64,000 bases of DNA. It comes from Niastella sp966212235. Its GTDB lineage: Bacteria > Bacteroidota > Bacteroidia > Chitinophagales > Chitinophagaceae. A program made the translations under genes and the position numbers. The notes below the pieces were generated by a model. The model was given only the letters and a program-made list of their open reading frames with translations. It was not told the DNA's origin and made no database searches. Shown one piece after another: positions 43,741 through 52,727 of the stretch (its first letter is position 1; the number at the start of each line of letters is the position of its first letter). The DNA lies in the NCBI GenBank assembly GCA_966212235.1, contig CBIHPP010000004.1, positions 186,001-250,000 of the forward strand, read 5' to 3'.

Positions 43741-44778
43741 ATGACAATAAAAAATCTGCATATCCCACGGCGTTCAGGCATAGGAGAGAAGGGCATTACT
43801 GTATTGGCAGGCGATATTGGCGGCACAAAAACCAACCTGGCGTTCTACCAGGCTACCGAGACCGGATTGAACATGTTGCATACCGGCAGATTTCCTTCTG
43901 CAGACTATACATCGTGCACAGCTATTTTGCAACAATTCTTATCAGATAATAAATGCCCTGTGCCCGACCGAATTTGTCTGGGTGTAGCCGGACCGGTACT
44001 GGATGGTAAAGTAAACCTGACCAACCTGAGTTGGGATATAGATATAAAAGAATTGAAAAGCGCCATGGGTGTTGAGGCGGTATTTTTATTAAATGACCTG
44101 GAAGCGATGGCCTATGGACTGGCAGGTTTAACGGAACAGGACCTGATAACGCTTCATCCCGGAAACGAAAGTGCCGGCAATATGGCCATCATAGCACCGG
44201 GCACCGGGCTTGGCGAGGCCGGTCTGTACTGGAATGGCGTTCACCATTTTCCTTTTCCTACAGAAGGCGGGCACACCGATTTTGCACCACGAACCGATCT
44301 GGATTTTGAATTATTAAAATTCCTGCAAAATGAATATGGTGTGGTGAGCTATGAAAAAGTAGTAGCGGGGCCAGCCATTGTAGATATTTACCGCTTTTTA
44401 CGGGATGTAAAAAAGATGGAAGAGCCAGCCTGGTTAAAAGAAGCCCTGGAACAGGAGAAGCAGGATTCAGCGGTAATTAGTGGCGCTGCCATAGAACAAA
44501 AGGCTGCTATATGTGTTGAAACTATGGCGCTTTTTGTAAGGTACCTGGCCCGTGAAGCATCGAACCTGGTGTTGAAAATGAAAGCGACCGGCGGTTTGTT
44601 TTTGGGTGGCGGTATTCCACCGAAAATTGCACCGTTGTTAATGCAAAAGCAATTTATGGAACATTACATGGATTGCGATCGTATGCAACATTTACTGGAA
44701 ACTGTTCCGATCAGAATTATAAAGAATGATAAAACTGGTTTGATTGGCGCGGCGTATTATGGAGCGAACTTAATGTGA
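43741..44778 (+). CDS. glk: Glucokinase
   Basis: Phosphorylates glucose with ATP in the cytoplasm. The 345-residue protein has the ATP-binding LAGDIGGTKTNLAFY at residues 21-35, family block ICLGVAGPVLDGKVNLTNLSW, catalytic Asp in LLNDLEAMAYGL, APGTGLGEAGL and GGHTDFAPR. These fit the E. coli-type Glk family rather than the shorter ROK kinases. Divergent from the serine hydrolase. The ATG at 43741 adds a 20-residue N-terminus before the first strand. Confidence 0.92.
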   Translation: MTIKNLHIPRRSGIGEKGITVLAGDIGGTKTNLAFYQATETGLNMLHTGRFPSADYTSCTAILQQFLSDNKCPVPDRICLGVAGPVLDGKVNLTNLSWDIDIKELKSAMGVEAVFLLNDLEAMAYGLAGLTEQDLITLHPGNESAGNMAIIAPGTGLGEAGLYWNGVHHFPFPTEGGHTDFAPRTDLDFELLKFLQNEYGVVSYEKVVAGPAIVDIYRFLRDVKKMEEPAWLKEALEQEKQDSAVISGAAIEQKAAICVETMALFVRYLAREASNLVLKMKATGGLFLGGGIPPKIAPLLMQKQFMEHYMDCDRMQHLLETVPIRIIKNDKTGLIGAAYYGANLM

Positions 44779-44872
44779 TTGCATCTATCACTGACAGGCA
44801 CAAGTGAACAATCGCACTTCCATGAGTAAGTGCAAATAGAACAAACATGAAAAATTCAGGAAATAATAAAAA

Positions 44873-44902
44873 CGAAAACCGGCTATGTATAACCGGTTTT
44901 CG
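44873..44902 (-). terminator. Terminator of small secreted protein gene
   Basis: CGAAAACCGG (44873-44882) pairs with CCGGTTTTCG (44893-44902). On the minus strand it is followed by TTTTTATTATTTCC, right after the 67-residue gene. Confidence 0.8.
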
Positions 44903-44911
44903 TGCAATAGA

Positions 44912-45115
44912 TTACTGTTGAGATGCAGAAGGCGAAGACATGTTAATGTGCGCCGTATCTTTCTTCTTGGTCGTATCTTTCTTTTTCTTTGGAGTCGTAT
45001 CCTGATCAATGTAATTGCCATTATACTGCTCTGCTCTAACTGGATGGTTTGAAATTACCATTGTAAAGGCGAAAATGCAAAGACCAATGCCTGCCGCTAA
45101 AAAGCTTCTTTTCAT
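44912..45115 (-). CDS. Small secreted Lys/Thr-rich protein
   Basis: 67 residues: MKRSFLAAGIGLCIFAFTMV and on, a signal peptide ending near VRA-EQY, followed by a short mature part rich in Lys, Asp and Thr (KKKKDTTKKKDTAHI). A convincing terminator follows, which supports a real transcription unit. No family recognised. Confidence 0.6.
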   Translation of the reverse strand: MKRSFLAAGIGLCIFAFTMVISNHPVRAEQYNGNYIDQDTTPKKKKDTTKKKDTAHINMSSPSASQQ

Positions 45116-45521
45116 AACTTTGAGTTTTTAATATGTAAAAAATGTAAATAACTACGTAATGGGGGGCGGCTACAAAGTCAGGTTAAGCAATCGTCTCGTA
45201 GTTTAGAATTGTTAGGATATCATACAGTAAGTAAGAATCATGCCAAAATAGTAGACTATGTCCAAAAAATGGAAAAAATAATCTATCTGTTAAACCTTAA
45301 TATTACACTACATCCGCTTTAAATAAGCCGTATTATTTATTGATAATCCTACAGATAAACTCCGGAAAAACAATATCTGACCCAGTTATTCGTCTACCCA
45401 AAAAATACCTTATTACCCGTATTTTGAATTAAAAACCAAACAAGCGCCAGGCATTTAAGAAAATGCCAGATTCTATCTTTGCAACATTGATTATTAAACA
45501 TTAAAACGGCAACCTTTATAT
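45116..45521. other. Intergenic region with promoter of the MsbA-like gene
   Basis: 406 bp between divergent genes, AT-rich. The -7 element TATCTTTG at 45474-45481 is the only clear signal. Nothing else recognisable. Confidence 0.4.
45474..45481 (+). promoter_or_regulatory. -7 promoter element for the MsbA-like gene
   Basis: TATCTTTG, an exact TAnnTTTG match, followed by GCAACATTGATT; 40 nt before the ATG at 45522. Confidence 0.6.
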
Positions 45522-47351
45522 ATGGCACGAGGCAACAGACAGGATAACGGTGTTCGTAAACCGGATATGCCCAAAGCAAAACTTACTAAAGAAAATCTGA
45601 AAGAAGCGCTGGCTATTTTCAGTTATCTGAAACCATATCGCTGGACATTTATAACCGGATTGCTTTTTATAGCGCTGTCCAGCGGCACCACCATGGCATT
45701 TCCCTATTTTTTAAAACGGCTCATTGATAGTGCACATTCCATCAGCATAGGAAAAGAAGCCGTTGCACCGGGCACTATTGCGTTGTGGATGTTGGGTATT
45801 TTAACCTTGCAAATGATCTTTTCATTTATGCGGGTATACCTGTTCACATATGTGGGGGAATATGCGCTCGCGGATATGCGAAAAGAAGTCTATCGAAAAA
45901 TGATCATGATGCCCATGAACTTTTTTGCACAGCGAAGGGTAGGGGAGTTATCGAGCAGGATCAGCGCCGATCTTTCACAAATACAGGAAGCAGTGACCGG
46001 TATGCTGGCAGAAATTTTGCGTGGTATATTGACCCTCATTATCGGGATGATATTGATATTCGTTTTATCGCCGAAACTGGCTGGCGTTATGTTATCGGTG
46101 GTACCGGTGATTGTGGTTGTGGGTGTTTTATTTGGTAAAAAGATCCGCAAACTTGCCCGGAATACCCAGGACCAGCTGGCTGATTCCAATACCATTGTGC
46201 AGGAAACCCTGCAGGGTATCAGCAATGTAAAATCATTTACCAATGAGTGGTATGAAATAGGCCGGTATACCCGCAGTTTACAACAAGCAGTTAAACTGGC
46301 GGTAAGCAATGGCCGCTTCCGGGGTTTCTTTGTTTCATTTATCCTGATGAGTATTTTTGGTACCATTATACTTGTGGTGTGGTATGGAACTTCATTAATG
46401 CATGCAGGTACTCTGTCATTTGGCGATTTGACAGCCTTTGTTGTATATACTGTTTTTGTAGGTGGCAGCATGGCCGGCTTTGCCGATCTGTTTAGCCAGT
46501 TTCAGAAAACACTGGGCGCAACGCAACGCGTTCGCGAAATATTGCGCGATGACACAGAACCGGTAGCCATTATCGATGAAGTGGTGCAGGAAAAAAATAA
46601 ATTAAAAGGCGCCGTAACTTTTGATAAGGTTGCTTTCAGCTATCCTTCCCGCAAAGAAGTGCATATATTAAAAGAAGTAACGATTACCGCAGCGCCTGGA
46701 GAACAAATTGCCATCGTTGGGCCCAGTGGCGCCGGTAAATCAACCATAGCAGCATTATTATTGCGTTTTTATCAGGCAGACGAAGGCCAGCTATTATTTG
46801 ATGGCATACCGGCTGATAACATTCCTCTTTCTCAACTTCGCAGGCAAATGGCGCTGGTGCCCCAGGATGTCATGTTGTTTGGCGGTACCATCCGGGAAAA
46901 TATTGAATACGGAAAACCCGGGGCTACGCAACCTGAAATAGAAGAGGCAGCCCGCAAAGCCAATGCCCATGATTTTATTAAAAGTTTCCCTGAAGGATAC
47001 GATACCGTGGTAGGGGAGCGGGGTATTAAATTATCGGGCGGACAACGCCAGCGTATTGCCATAGCGCGGGCCATTTTGAAAGATCCTGTTATATTGGTGC
47101 TGGATGAAGCAACCAGTTCGCTTGATTCGGCTTCAGAATCGCTGGTACAGGAAGCATTGGACAATCTGATGAAAAATCGTACCTCATTTGTAATTGCTCA
47201 CCGGTTATCAACCATTCGCAATGCCGATAAGATCATCGTACTCGACAAAGGCCATGTTGTAGAAAGCGGAACGCACCAGCAATTACTGGCGAGGGAAGAT
47301 GGGTTGTACAAAAGTTTGAATAAACTACAAATAGAGTGGACGTCGGATTAA
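45522..47351 (+). CDS. MsbA-like ABC exporter (fused permease and ATPase)
   Basis: A 609-residue inner-membrane half-transporter. Six membrane segments occupy residues 1-330 (YRWTFITGLLFIALSSGTTM; GILTLIIGMILIFVLSP). The nucleotide-binding domain follows: Walker A VGPSGAGKSTIAALL, signature KLSGGQRQRIAIARAIL, Walker B PVILVLDEATSSLDS and H-loop FVIAHRLSTIR. It probably works as a homodimer exporting lipid or drug-like molecules. The lipid A flippase MsbA is the family's best-known member, but substrate is unproven here. It precedes the TonB-dependent receptor gene on the same strand. Confidence 0.9.
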   Translation: MARGNRQDNGVRKPDMPKAKLTKENLKEALAIFSYLKPYRWTFITGLLFIALSSGTTMAFPYFLKRLIDSAHSISIGKEAVAPGTIALWMLGILTLQMIFSFMRVYLFTYVGEYALADMRKEVYRKMIMMPMNFFAQRRVGELSSRISADLSQIQEAVTGMLAEILRGILTLIIGMILIFVLSPKLAGVMLSVVPVIVVVGVLFGKKIRKLARNTQDQLADSNTIVQETLQGISNVKSFTNEWYEIGRYTRSLQQAVKLAVSNGRFRGFFVSFILMSIFGTIILVVWYGTSLMHAGTLSFGDLTAFVVYTVFVGGSMAGFADLFSQFQKTLGATQRVREILRDDTEPVAIIDEVVQEKNKLKGAVTFDKVAFSYPSRKEVHILKEVTITAAPGEQIAIVGPSGAGKSTIAALLLRFYQADEGQLLFDGIPADNIPLSQLRRQMALVPQDVMLFGGTIRENIEYGKPGATQPEIEEAARKANAHDFIKSFPEGYDTVVGERGIKLSGGQRQRIAIARAILKDPVILVLDEATSSLDSASESLVQEALDNLMKNRTSFVIAHRLSTIRNADKIIVLDKGHVVESGTHQQLLAREDGLYKSLNKLQIEWTSD

Positions 47352-47488
47352 ATTGTGAATGGTGAGTGGTTCACCATCTCATTAAATTCATATTAATTTC
47401 TTACGCAAGCACACCGGGCAGGCATTTTTCCCGTCTAATAGCCCGGTCCGGTATAACCCGGTGTACAAAAAACAATTATACCTGCGTA

Positions 47489-50020
47489 ATGAAATCTGTA
47501 TTCGCACTGTTATTAGAAAAAATTATTACATTATCCGTATGTGCCCAAATAGAAAACACGCCTAAAAACAAACAAGCCGCCGCAGGCGCCGGCAAACTGT
47601 TCGGAAGAATTGTGGATGCCAAAACCAATAAAGGTGTTGATGCCGCTTCTGTGCAATTATTTCAAAAAAATAATGGTACCCTGGCCGGTGGTATGCTCAC
47701 CAAACCAAACGGGGATTTTGATATCAGCAATTTGGCAATTACCGATACATTCAGACTGGAGGCAACAGCCATTGGCTATGCTAAACAGGAAATAATAATA
47801 ACATTTGATAGATATGGCAAGGGGAGTGCAACCTTTGAAAAAGACCTTGGCAATATCAAATTAACGGCTGAATCGCAATACCTGAATTCAGTGACCGTGG
47901 TAGCTCAGAAACCGGCCTTGCAAATGGGCATCGATCGCAAAACTTTTGATGTAGAAAAGAACCTGGCATCTGCCGGCGGTACCGCGATCGATGTGATGCG
48001 CAATATTCCTTCTGTTACCGTAGATGTGGATGGAAGCGTGTTGTTACGCAACAATGCCCCGCAGATCTTTGTAGATGGCCGCCCAACCATTCTTTCGTTG
48101 GATCAAATACCCGCAGACAATATTGAAAGGGTGGAATTGATCACCAACCCATCTGCCAAATTTGATGCGGCCAGTACCGGCGGTATCATCAATGTAGTGC
48201 TGAAGAAAAATAAAAAGCTGGGATTAAACGGTCTTGCATCTGCAGGCATTGGTTCACCCAACATTTACACGGGCAACCTGGCGCTTAACTTACGCCAGGG
48301 CAAGTTCAATTTTTTCGTCAATGGAAATTATAACCAATCGGGCGGACGAGCAAAATCTGAAACTTATCGCCAGAATAAAGACAATGGCGTTGTACAGGAT
48401 TATTTCAACCAGTTTGCATTTACCGATCGCAGCCGCCGTTTTGCTTCCATTCGGTTTGGAATGGATTATTTTCTGGACAATCGCAATACGCTTACATTAA
48501 CACAAAATTTTGGCGGCGGAAGATTTACCAATAATGAAGAACAGCACCAGGAGTACCTTGATGTGAATCAGCAGCCGGCGCATTATGGGTTTCGCACATC
48601 CGATGGCAAATCAACCAATGAGCGCAGCAGCACGCAGCTTATCTTCAAACATAATTTCGTAGAAGCCGGCAAGTCCATAAGTGCTGATATCAATTATAAC
48701 CATGGCAGTAACCATGATAATACGGATATCTTAAACACCTATTCATTTCCCGATGGCAATATATATTCAGCCGATAGCCGGGTTCGCAACAACGGGTCAG
48801 GCGTGAATAACCAGGTTACTGTACAGGTAGATTATGTTGACCCGCAAGGGGAAGACAACAAGCTGGAGACGGGCATTCGCACTTACATCAATGATAATTC
48901 GAGTGTTTTCAATGCTTTTTCTGTAAACAATGCCATCGAAACCAAATTACCGCTGAGCAATCATTACGAATACCGCGAAATGGTGAATGCTGCTTATGTA
49001 ACTTATACCGGTAAATTGCTGGGTATTGGCTACCAGGCAGGTTTACGCGCCGAACATTCAAAATTTGATGGCGAACTGGTTGACAGCGCTCAAAAATTTG
49101 GCTACCAGTTTCCCAACAAGATCAACAGTTTGTTTGACGCATTGTTTCCCAGTTTATACCTGAGCAAAGAGATCGGGGAAGGACAGGAAATTCAATTGAA
49201 TTACAGTCGTCGCATCCGCCGTCCTGATTTCTGGCAAATGAACCCGTTTGTTGATATCAATGATCCATTAAATATAAGGCAGGGTAATCCCGCACTGCGA
49301 CCTGAATTCACCAATTCATTCGAATTCAATTACAATAAAACCTATACATCGGGTAACTTTTTAGGCGTTATTTATTTTCGCAACACAAAAGGAGATATTA
49401 CCCGTTTCAGCGACACTATAACTGCTGCTCAGTATCAGCAATTGAATAATGCGGCCATTGATCCAAGTGCCATTTTAAATACGTTCGTCAATGCCAAATA
49501 TCAAAACAGGTTGGGCGCTGAACTCACTTTACAACAAAAGGTAGGACAGCAACTGGATATTACACCAACGATCGATTTGCAATATAAAAAGGTAGTGTCT
49601 GCTGTTAATAATATCGATCTGAGCAATGAAGGTATTAATTGGGAAGCCAAGCTGATCATCAATTACCGGGTAGCGGCAAAATCAGCGCTTTGGAATAAAT
49701 GGAGTTTCCAGGCAACCGGCGGATACGAATCACCGGAAGTAATTCCACAAGGTAAGCGCAAGGAAATGTATGGTATCGATCTGGGATTACGCAAGGAGTT
49801 TCTCAAGAACAAAGCCACCTTTACATTTAATGTAAATGATGTGTTCAATTCCAGGAAACGCGGAACCATCAATGATACAGAGAATTTTTACCAGGATTCA
49901 TACCGTCGCTGGGATGTGCGTAGCTTCCGCGCCACGTTGACCTATAAATTTGGCAAGTCCGACTTCCAGTTGTTTAAACGGAATGGCGGTGGCCATGAAG
50001 AACATGAGGAAAGGGATTAA
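47489..50020 (+). CDS. Outer-membrane beta-barrel receptor (TonB-dependent-like)
   Basis: 843 residues from ATG 47489 (MKSVFALLLEKIITLSVCAQ). A CarboxypepD-reg-like domain comes first (KLFGRIVDAKTNKGVDAASV), then a plug domain (IDVMRNIPSVTVDVDGSVLL, FVDGRPTILSLDQI, IERVELITNPSAKFDA) and a C-terminal barrel of the outer membrane beta-barrel-3 family ending YKFGKSDFQLFKRN. The signal is unusual in having Glu-Lys inside its hydrophobic core. No SusD gene is adjacent; substrate unknown. The in-frame start at 47366 would add 41 residues without signal character. It converges on the aspartic protease gene, where a hairpin repeat lies. Confidence 0.85.
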   Translation: MKSVFALLLEKIITLSVCAQIENTPKNKQAAAGAGKLFGRIVDAKTNKGVDAASVQLFQKNNGTLAGGMLTKPNGDFDISNLAITDTFRLEATAIGYAKQEIIITFDRYGKGSATFEKDLGNIKLTAESQYLNSVTVVAQKPALQMGIDRKTFDVEKNLASAGGTAIDVMRNIPSVTVDVDGSVLLRNNAPQIFVDGRPTILSLDQIPADNIERVELITNPSAKFDAASTGGIINVVLKKNKKLGLNGLASAGIGSPNIYTGNLALNLRQGKFNFFVNGNYNQSGGRAKSETYRQNKDNGVVQDYFNQFAFTDRSRRFASIRFGMDYFLDNRNTLTLTQNFGGGRFTNNEEQHQEYLDVNQQPAHYGFRTSDGKSTNERSSTQLIFKHNFVEAGKSISADINYNHGSNHDNTDILNTYSFPDGNIYSADSRVRNNGSGVNNQVTVQVDYVDPQGEDNKLETGIRTYINDNSSVFNAFSVNNAIETKLPLSNHYEYREMVNAAYVTYTGKLLGIGYQAGLRAEHSKFDGELVDSAQKFGYQFPNKINSLFDALFPSLYLSKEIGEGQEIQLNYSRRIRRPDFWQMNPFVDINDPLNIRQGNPALRPEFTNSFEFNYNKTYTSGNFLGVIYFRNTKGDITRFSDTITAAQYQQLNNAAIDPSAILNTFVNAKYQNRLGAELTLQQKVGQQLDITPTIDLQYKKVVSAVNNIDLSNEGINWEAKLIINYRVAAKSALWNKWSFQATGGYESPEVIPQGKRKEMYGIDLGLRKEFLKNKATFTFNVNDVFNSRKRGTINDTENFYQDSYRRWDVRSFRATLTYKFGKSDFQLFKRNGGGHEEHEERD

Positions 50021-50021
50021 A

Positions 50022-50047
50022 GCCCCCTTTAGGGGGTTGGGGGTATA
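50022..50047. repeat. CCCCCTTTAGGGGG hairpin between convergent genes
   Basis: CCCCC-TTTA-GGGGG followed by TTGGGGG. It begins just after the receptor stop and supplies the last codons (PPTP) and stop of the minus-strand protease gene. It resembles 39772-39809. May stop both convergent transcripts. Confidence 0.6.
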
Positions 50048-51306
50048 AAATCAACATACATATACCGGAAGTTAATGACCATTTCTTTAAACTGGTTCAT
50101 GATATCCTGGCCAAAATTGCCATAATATAATTTGTCTTTTGGTGTGGAGCTGGAAGTTTTTACTGAAACATCCTTTAACAACGCAGGTTGTCCGGCAACG
50201 TTGATGGCAATTTGCGACAGCCGGTAAGCCTTTGTTTTCGTAATACCGCCTGCGCCGCCAATCTGCATGTCAAATGCTTTGCCGGCCGTATCGATCAGCT
50301 TTTTATAATCCTGGTAAAAAGGCTCATTTAAAAAAGTAAACTGGGCGCCGGTATCAAAAGTAAACGCCAGGGTATCGGTATTGTAAGCGACGGAGATCAC
50401 TGGTAACAATTCATCAACACCAAAATTTCGGATGTTACGGTCAATCGGGATTTGAGGTACCGTCATGGTGTTTTTATTGATGCGAATTTCCTGCAATTGT
50501 TCAATGATCGGAAAGCCAATGATGCCTTTAATGGTATACAATCCCCGGGCAAAAGACAGCGCGCTGTCGGGAAAAATCATGAATACCGCATTCCTGATGA
50601 TAATATGTCCCATCCTGAATTCATTGGCAATGCCCAGGTTGGCCTGCACCTGCAAACCGGTAATGGCTCTTACTTTAAACTTCACATTCAGTATACGCAG
50701 GTTTGTTTTACGGGCGTATGATTCCGTTATAACAGATAAATTGGCGCCGGTATCAAATACAAAATAAAAGGTGCTGTCCGCAAAATTCACCGGAACATTC
50801 ATCAAACCAGCGATATCGCGGCGATAAGCGATGCTGGTTTCACTGGTTACCGTCGTCGTTTGTGGCGCAACATCCTGTAGTCCTTTCCAGATAATGTCAG
50901 AATTACGTGCATCGTCCCGTTCCTCGGACGATAATCCATTCCGGTATTTTCGCAGCAAAAGCAGGGTGGTCAAATGCGCATCCTTATACTGATACAGTTT
51001 TACATGATTGTCGATCTTTTTCATCAGCAAATTACTGATCTGGCTATGCGAAAGCTGGTTTTTGTATTTATCGAGCAACAGCGCAATAACCTGGTTGGAA
51101 GCGGGGAGATTATGAAAAAAGTTATGTAAAAAAGCTTCGTAATATAATTTGCGATACGTGGGCAGGGTACTGTATGCATCGCTTTTCAATTCGCGTTGCA
51201 GTTCAAAAAAATGACGATGAACCAACAAACTGTCAAGCCTGTTGGTATCTGCTGCGTACAATGAAACACCGGTAAAAAAGAAAATAAGTAACAAAAATAT
51301 CCGCAT
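50029..51306 (-). CDS. Two-lobed retropepsin-like aspartic protease
   Basis: 425 residues from ATG 51306 (MRIFLLLIFFFTGVSLYA), a signal peptide, then an N-terminal helical part (to about residue 165) and two aspartic-protease lobes. Lobe 1 has FYFVFDTGANLSVI and lobe 2 has LAFTFDTGAQFTFL, each with its own catalytic DTGA. Both catalytic residues thus lie in one chain, so it need not dimerise as single-domain retropepsins do. Likely extracytoplasmic peptidase; substrate unknown. The frame extends upstream to 51600, but this crosses the repeat-rich promoter region and is rejected. Confidence 0.8.
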   Translation of the reverse strand: MRIFLLLIFFFTGVSLYAADTNRLDSLLVHRHFFELQRELKSDAYSTLPTYRKLYYEAFLHNFFHNLPASNQVIALLLDKYKNQLSHSQISNLLMKKIDNHVKLYQYKDAHLTTLLLLRKYRNGLSSEERDDARNSDIIWKGLQDVAPQTTTVTSETSIAYRRDIAGLMNVPVNFADSTFYFVFDTGANLSVITESYARKTNLRILNVKFKVRAITGLQVQANLGIANEFRMGHIIIRNAVFMIFPDSALSFARGLYTIKGIIGFPIIEQLQEIRINKNTMTVPQIPIDRNIRNFGVDELLPVISVAYNTDTLAFTFDTGAQFTFLNEPFYQDYKKLIDTAGKAFDMQIGGAGGITKTKAYRLSQIAINVAGQPALLKDVSVKTSSSTPKDKLYYGNFGQDIMNQFKEMVINFRYMYVDFIPPTP

Positions 51307-51309
51307 GAT

Positions 51310-51462
51310 AACAAAGTTAGAAATAAGAATAAAGGTACAAGATACAGGGCACACGAAGATACATGGTACAAAGACACAAGCTCCTGTGTTTAATGTTAAA
51401 CATTGTATCCTGGAGCTTGAGTTCTTGCGTTCTTGTGCCTTGTATCTTATCTTTGCCCTGCT
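51310..51462. repeat. Inverted ACAAGATACA words between divergent genes
   Basis: Left arm: AATAAAGGTACAAGATACAG, GGTACAAAGACACAAGCTCC. Right arm: GGAGCTTGAG, TTCTTGTGCCTTGTATCTT. The right arm ends with TATCTTTG (51448-51455), a -7 element only 7 nt before the nitroreductase ATG, so that gene may have an extremely short leader. Confidence 0.55.
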
Positions 51463-52044
51463 ATGAAAAAAAGTGAATTGATCAATGAACTGATACGTAC
51501 ACGCAGAAGCGTGTTCACGCAACAATTTGAGCCGGGAAAAATCATTCCTGACGAAGTCATCTGGCAGGCGCTTGAAAACGCCAACTGGGCGCCCAATCAT
51601 AAATTCACAGAGCCCTGGCGCTTTACGGTATTTACCGGTAAGGGATTACAAAAACTGGCCGAACAACAGGCTGAGATCTATAAGAATTATGCCGGCCCCA
51701 AATTCAAACAAAATAAATATGAGCAGATGCTGGTAACGCCACAGCAATGTTCGCATGTTATAGCAATCGGCTGCAAACGACACGCAGATCAACTTCCGGA
51801 AATGGAAGAAATTGCGGCCGTGGCGTGCGCTGTTCAAAATATTTATTTAACCATTTCTGCCTATGAAGATATTGGCGGTTACTGGAGCACCGGTGGCATT
51901 ACGTTTATTGAAGAAGCCAAACCGTTGTTTAATTTAGGACCTGATGATATGTTGATGGGTTTCTTTTACCTGGGTTACGTTAAAGTACCATCTGTTTTGG
52001 GTAAACGAAAACCGGTACAGGAAAAAGTAACGTGGATTGCCTAA
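51463..52044 (+). CDS. Nitroreductase-family protein
   Basis: 193 residues from ATG 51463 (MKKSELINELIRTRRSVF), the FMN-dependent nitroreductase fold. RRSVF is the FMN-phosphate contact, LENANWAPNHKFTEPWRF follows, and the C-terminal GIT-FIEEAKPLFNLGPDDMLMG and VPSVLGKRKPVQEKV fit the small YdjA-like branch. Reduces nitro compounds or quinones with NAD(P)H in characterised relatives; cytoplasmic. The upstream in-frame start at 51433 is inside the repeat and rejected. Confidence 0.85.
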   Translation: MKKSELINELIRTRRSVFTQQFEPGKIIPDEVIWQALENANWAPNHKFTEPWRFTVFTGKGLQKLAEQQAEIYKNYAGPKFKQNKYEQMLVTPQQCSHVIAIGCKRHADQLPEMEEIAAVACAVQNIYLTISAYEDIGGYWSTGGITFIEEAKPLFNLGPDDMLMGFFYLGYVKVPSVLGKRKPVQEKVTWIA

Positions 52045-52045
52045 T

Positions 52046-52083
52046 TAGCTAATTTGATAATGTGATAAGTCGATAATGGAATA
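52046..52083 (+). repeat. GATAATGTGATAAG 3' words after nitroreductase
   Basis: TTAGCTAATTTGATAATGTG, GATAAGTCGATAATGGAATAC. Close in words and orientation to 42286-42346 after the serine hydrolase, and to 4574-4600 after the YfiT-like gene. Confidence 0.5.
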
Positions 52084-52668
52084 CAAAAAGGCTAATCGAT
52101 GGAGATGAATAAATTGATTGGCTGTAGCGTGGGTCAATTAGCTGAAATGATAATCTGAAAATGGGAGCGTGCTGGCTGAAATTTGGGAGGCGCTGAGTTT
52201 CCGGTGATTTTGTGTGATTTCTGAAGCTTTCGAAGAATTTTTTAAGTTCCGGGGCGATTTCAGGCAATTCAAAATCCGGCGAATGCAGTCTGGTTGCTGC
52301 AAAATTTCTCCGGCGAATTCATCGAATTCAGTTAAAATTTTTGAATCTTTTGCTGCTGCGATGACCCAGCCAGATAAAAATTACCGGAATAAACAGGATT
52401 AAAATCAGGGATATTATACCAAGCATAAAATTGAATTTTACAAGGATTCGGATCGATTATTGAAACGATTAAATCATTTAGTTTAGTATAAGTATTTTCT
52501 CCTAAGAGGCTAAATACGGCCTCAAGGCCCGGTTAAATTGATCTCCGTCATGGTTTCTTCTCAGTATGTTGATTAGGAATTTCTTACACAAAGTCAGTCC
52601 CGTACAGTTTTAGGTAAAATTGTATATTCTGATCATAATTGATATTATGTTAAATAGAGTTTTACAGC

Positions 52669-52696
52669 AAAACGGGAGTCTATTCGCTCCCGTTTT
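52669..52696 (-). terminator. Terminator after alpha-galactosidase gene
   Basis: AAAACGGGAG (52669-52678), 8-nt loop, CTCCCGTTTT (52687-52696): 10-bp perfect stem, with T residues on both strands. Confidence 0.75.
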
Positions 52697-52727
52697 GTTA
52701 TTTAGCGATGGCTTGGGGCCGCCGCTG

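Larger units (their letters stand above)
52045..52727. other. Gene-poor intergenic region
   Basis: 683 bp. Contains GATAATGTGATAAG words directly after the nitroreductase stop, a stretch at 52160-52370 with recurrent AATTC/CCGGCGAA words, and a terminator at 52669-52696. No credible protein or RNA gene seen. Confidence 0.5.

Noticed and set aside
44788..45021. 77-codon minus-strand ORF
   Set aside because: Overlaps the better-supported 67-residue secreted protein in another frame and reads through its terminator.
47366..47488. N-terminal extension of the outer-membrane receptor
   Set aside because: The extra 41 codons have no signal character, whereas the ATG at 47489 begins with a hydrophobic leader.
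51307..51600. N-terminal extension of the aspartic protease
   Set aside because: It crosses the inverted-repeat promoter region and overlaps the divergent nitroreductase start; the ATG at 51306 opens a proper signal peptide.
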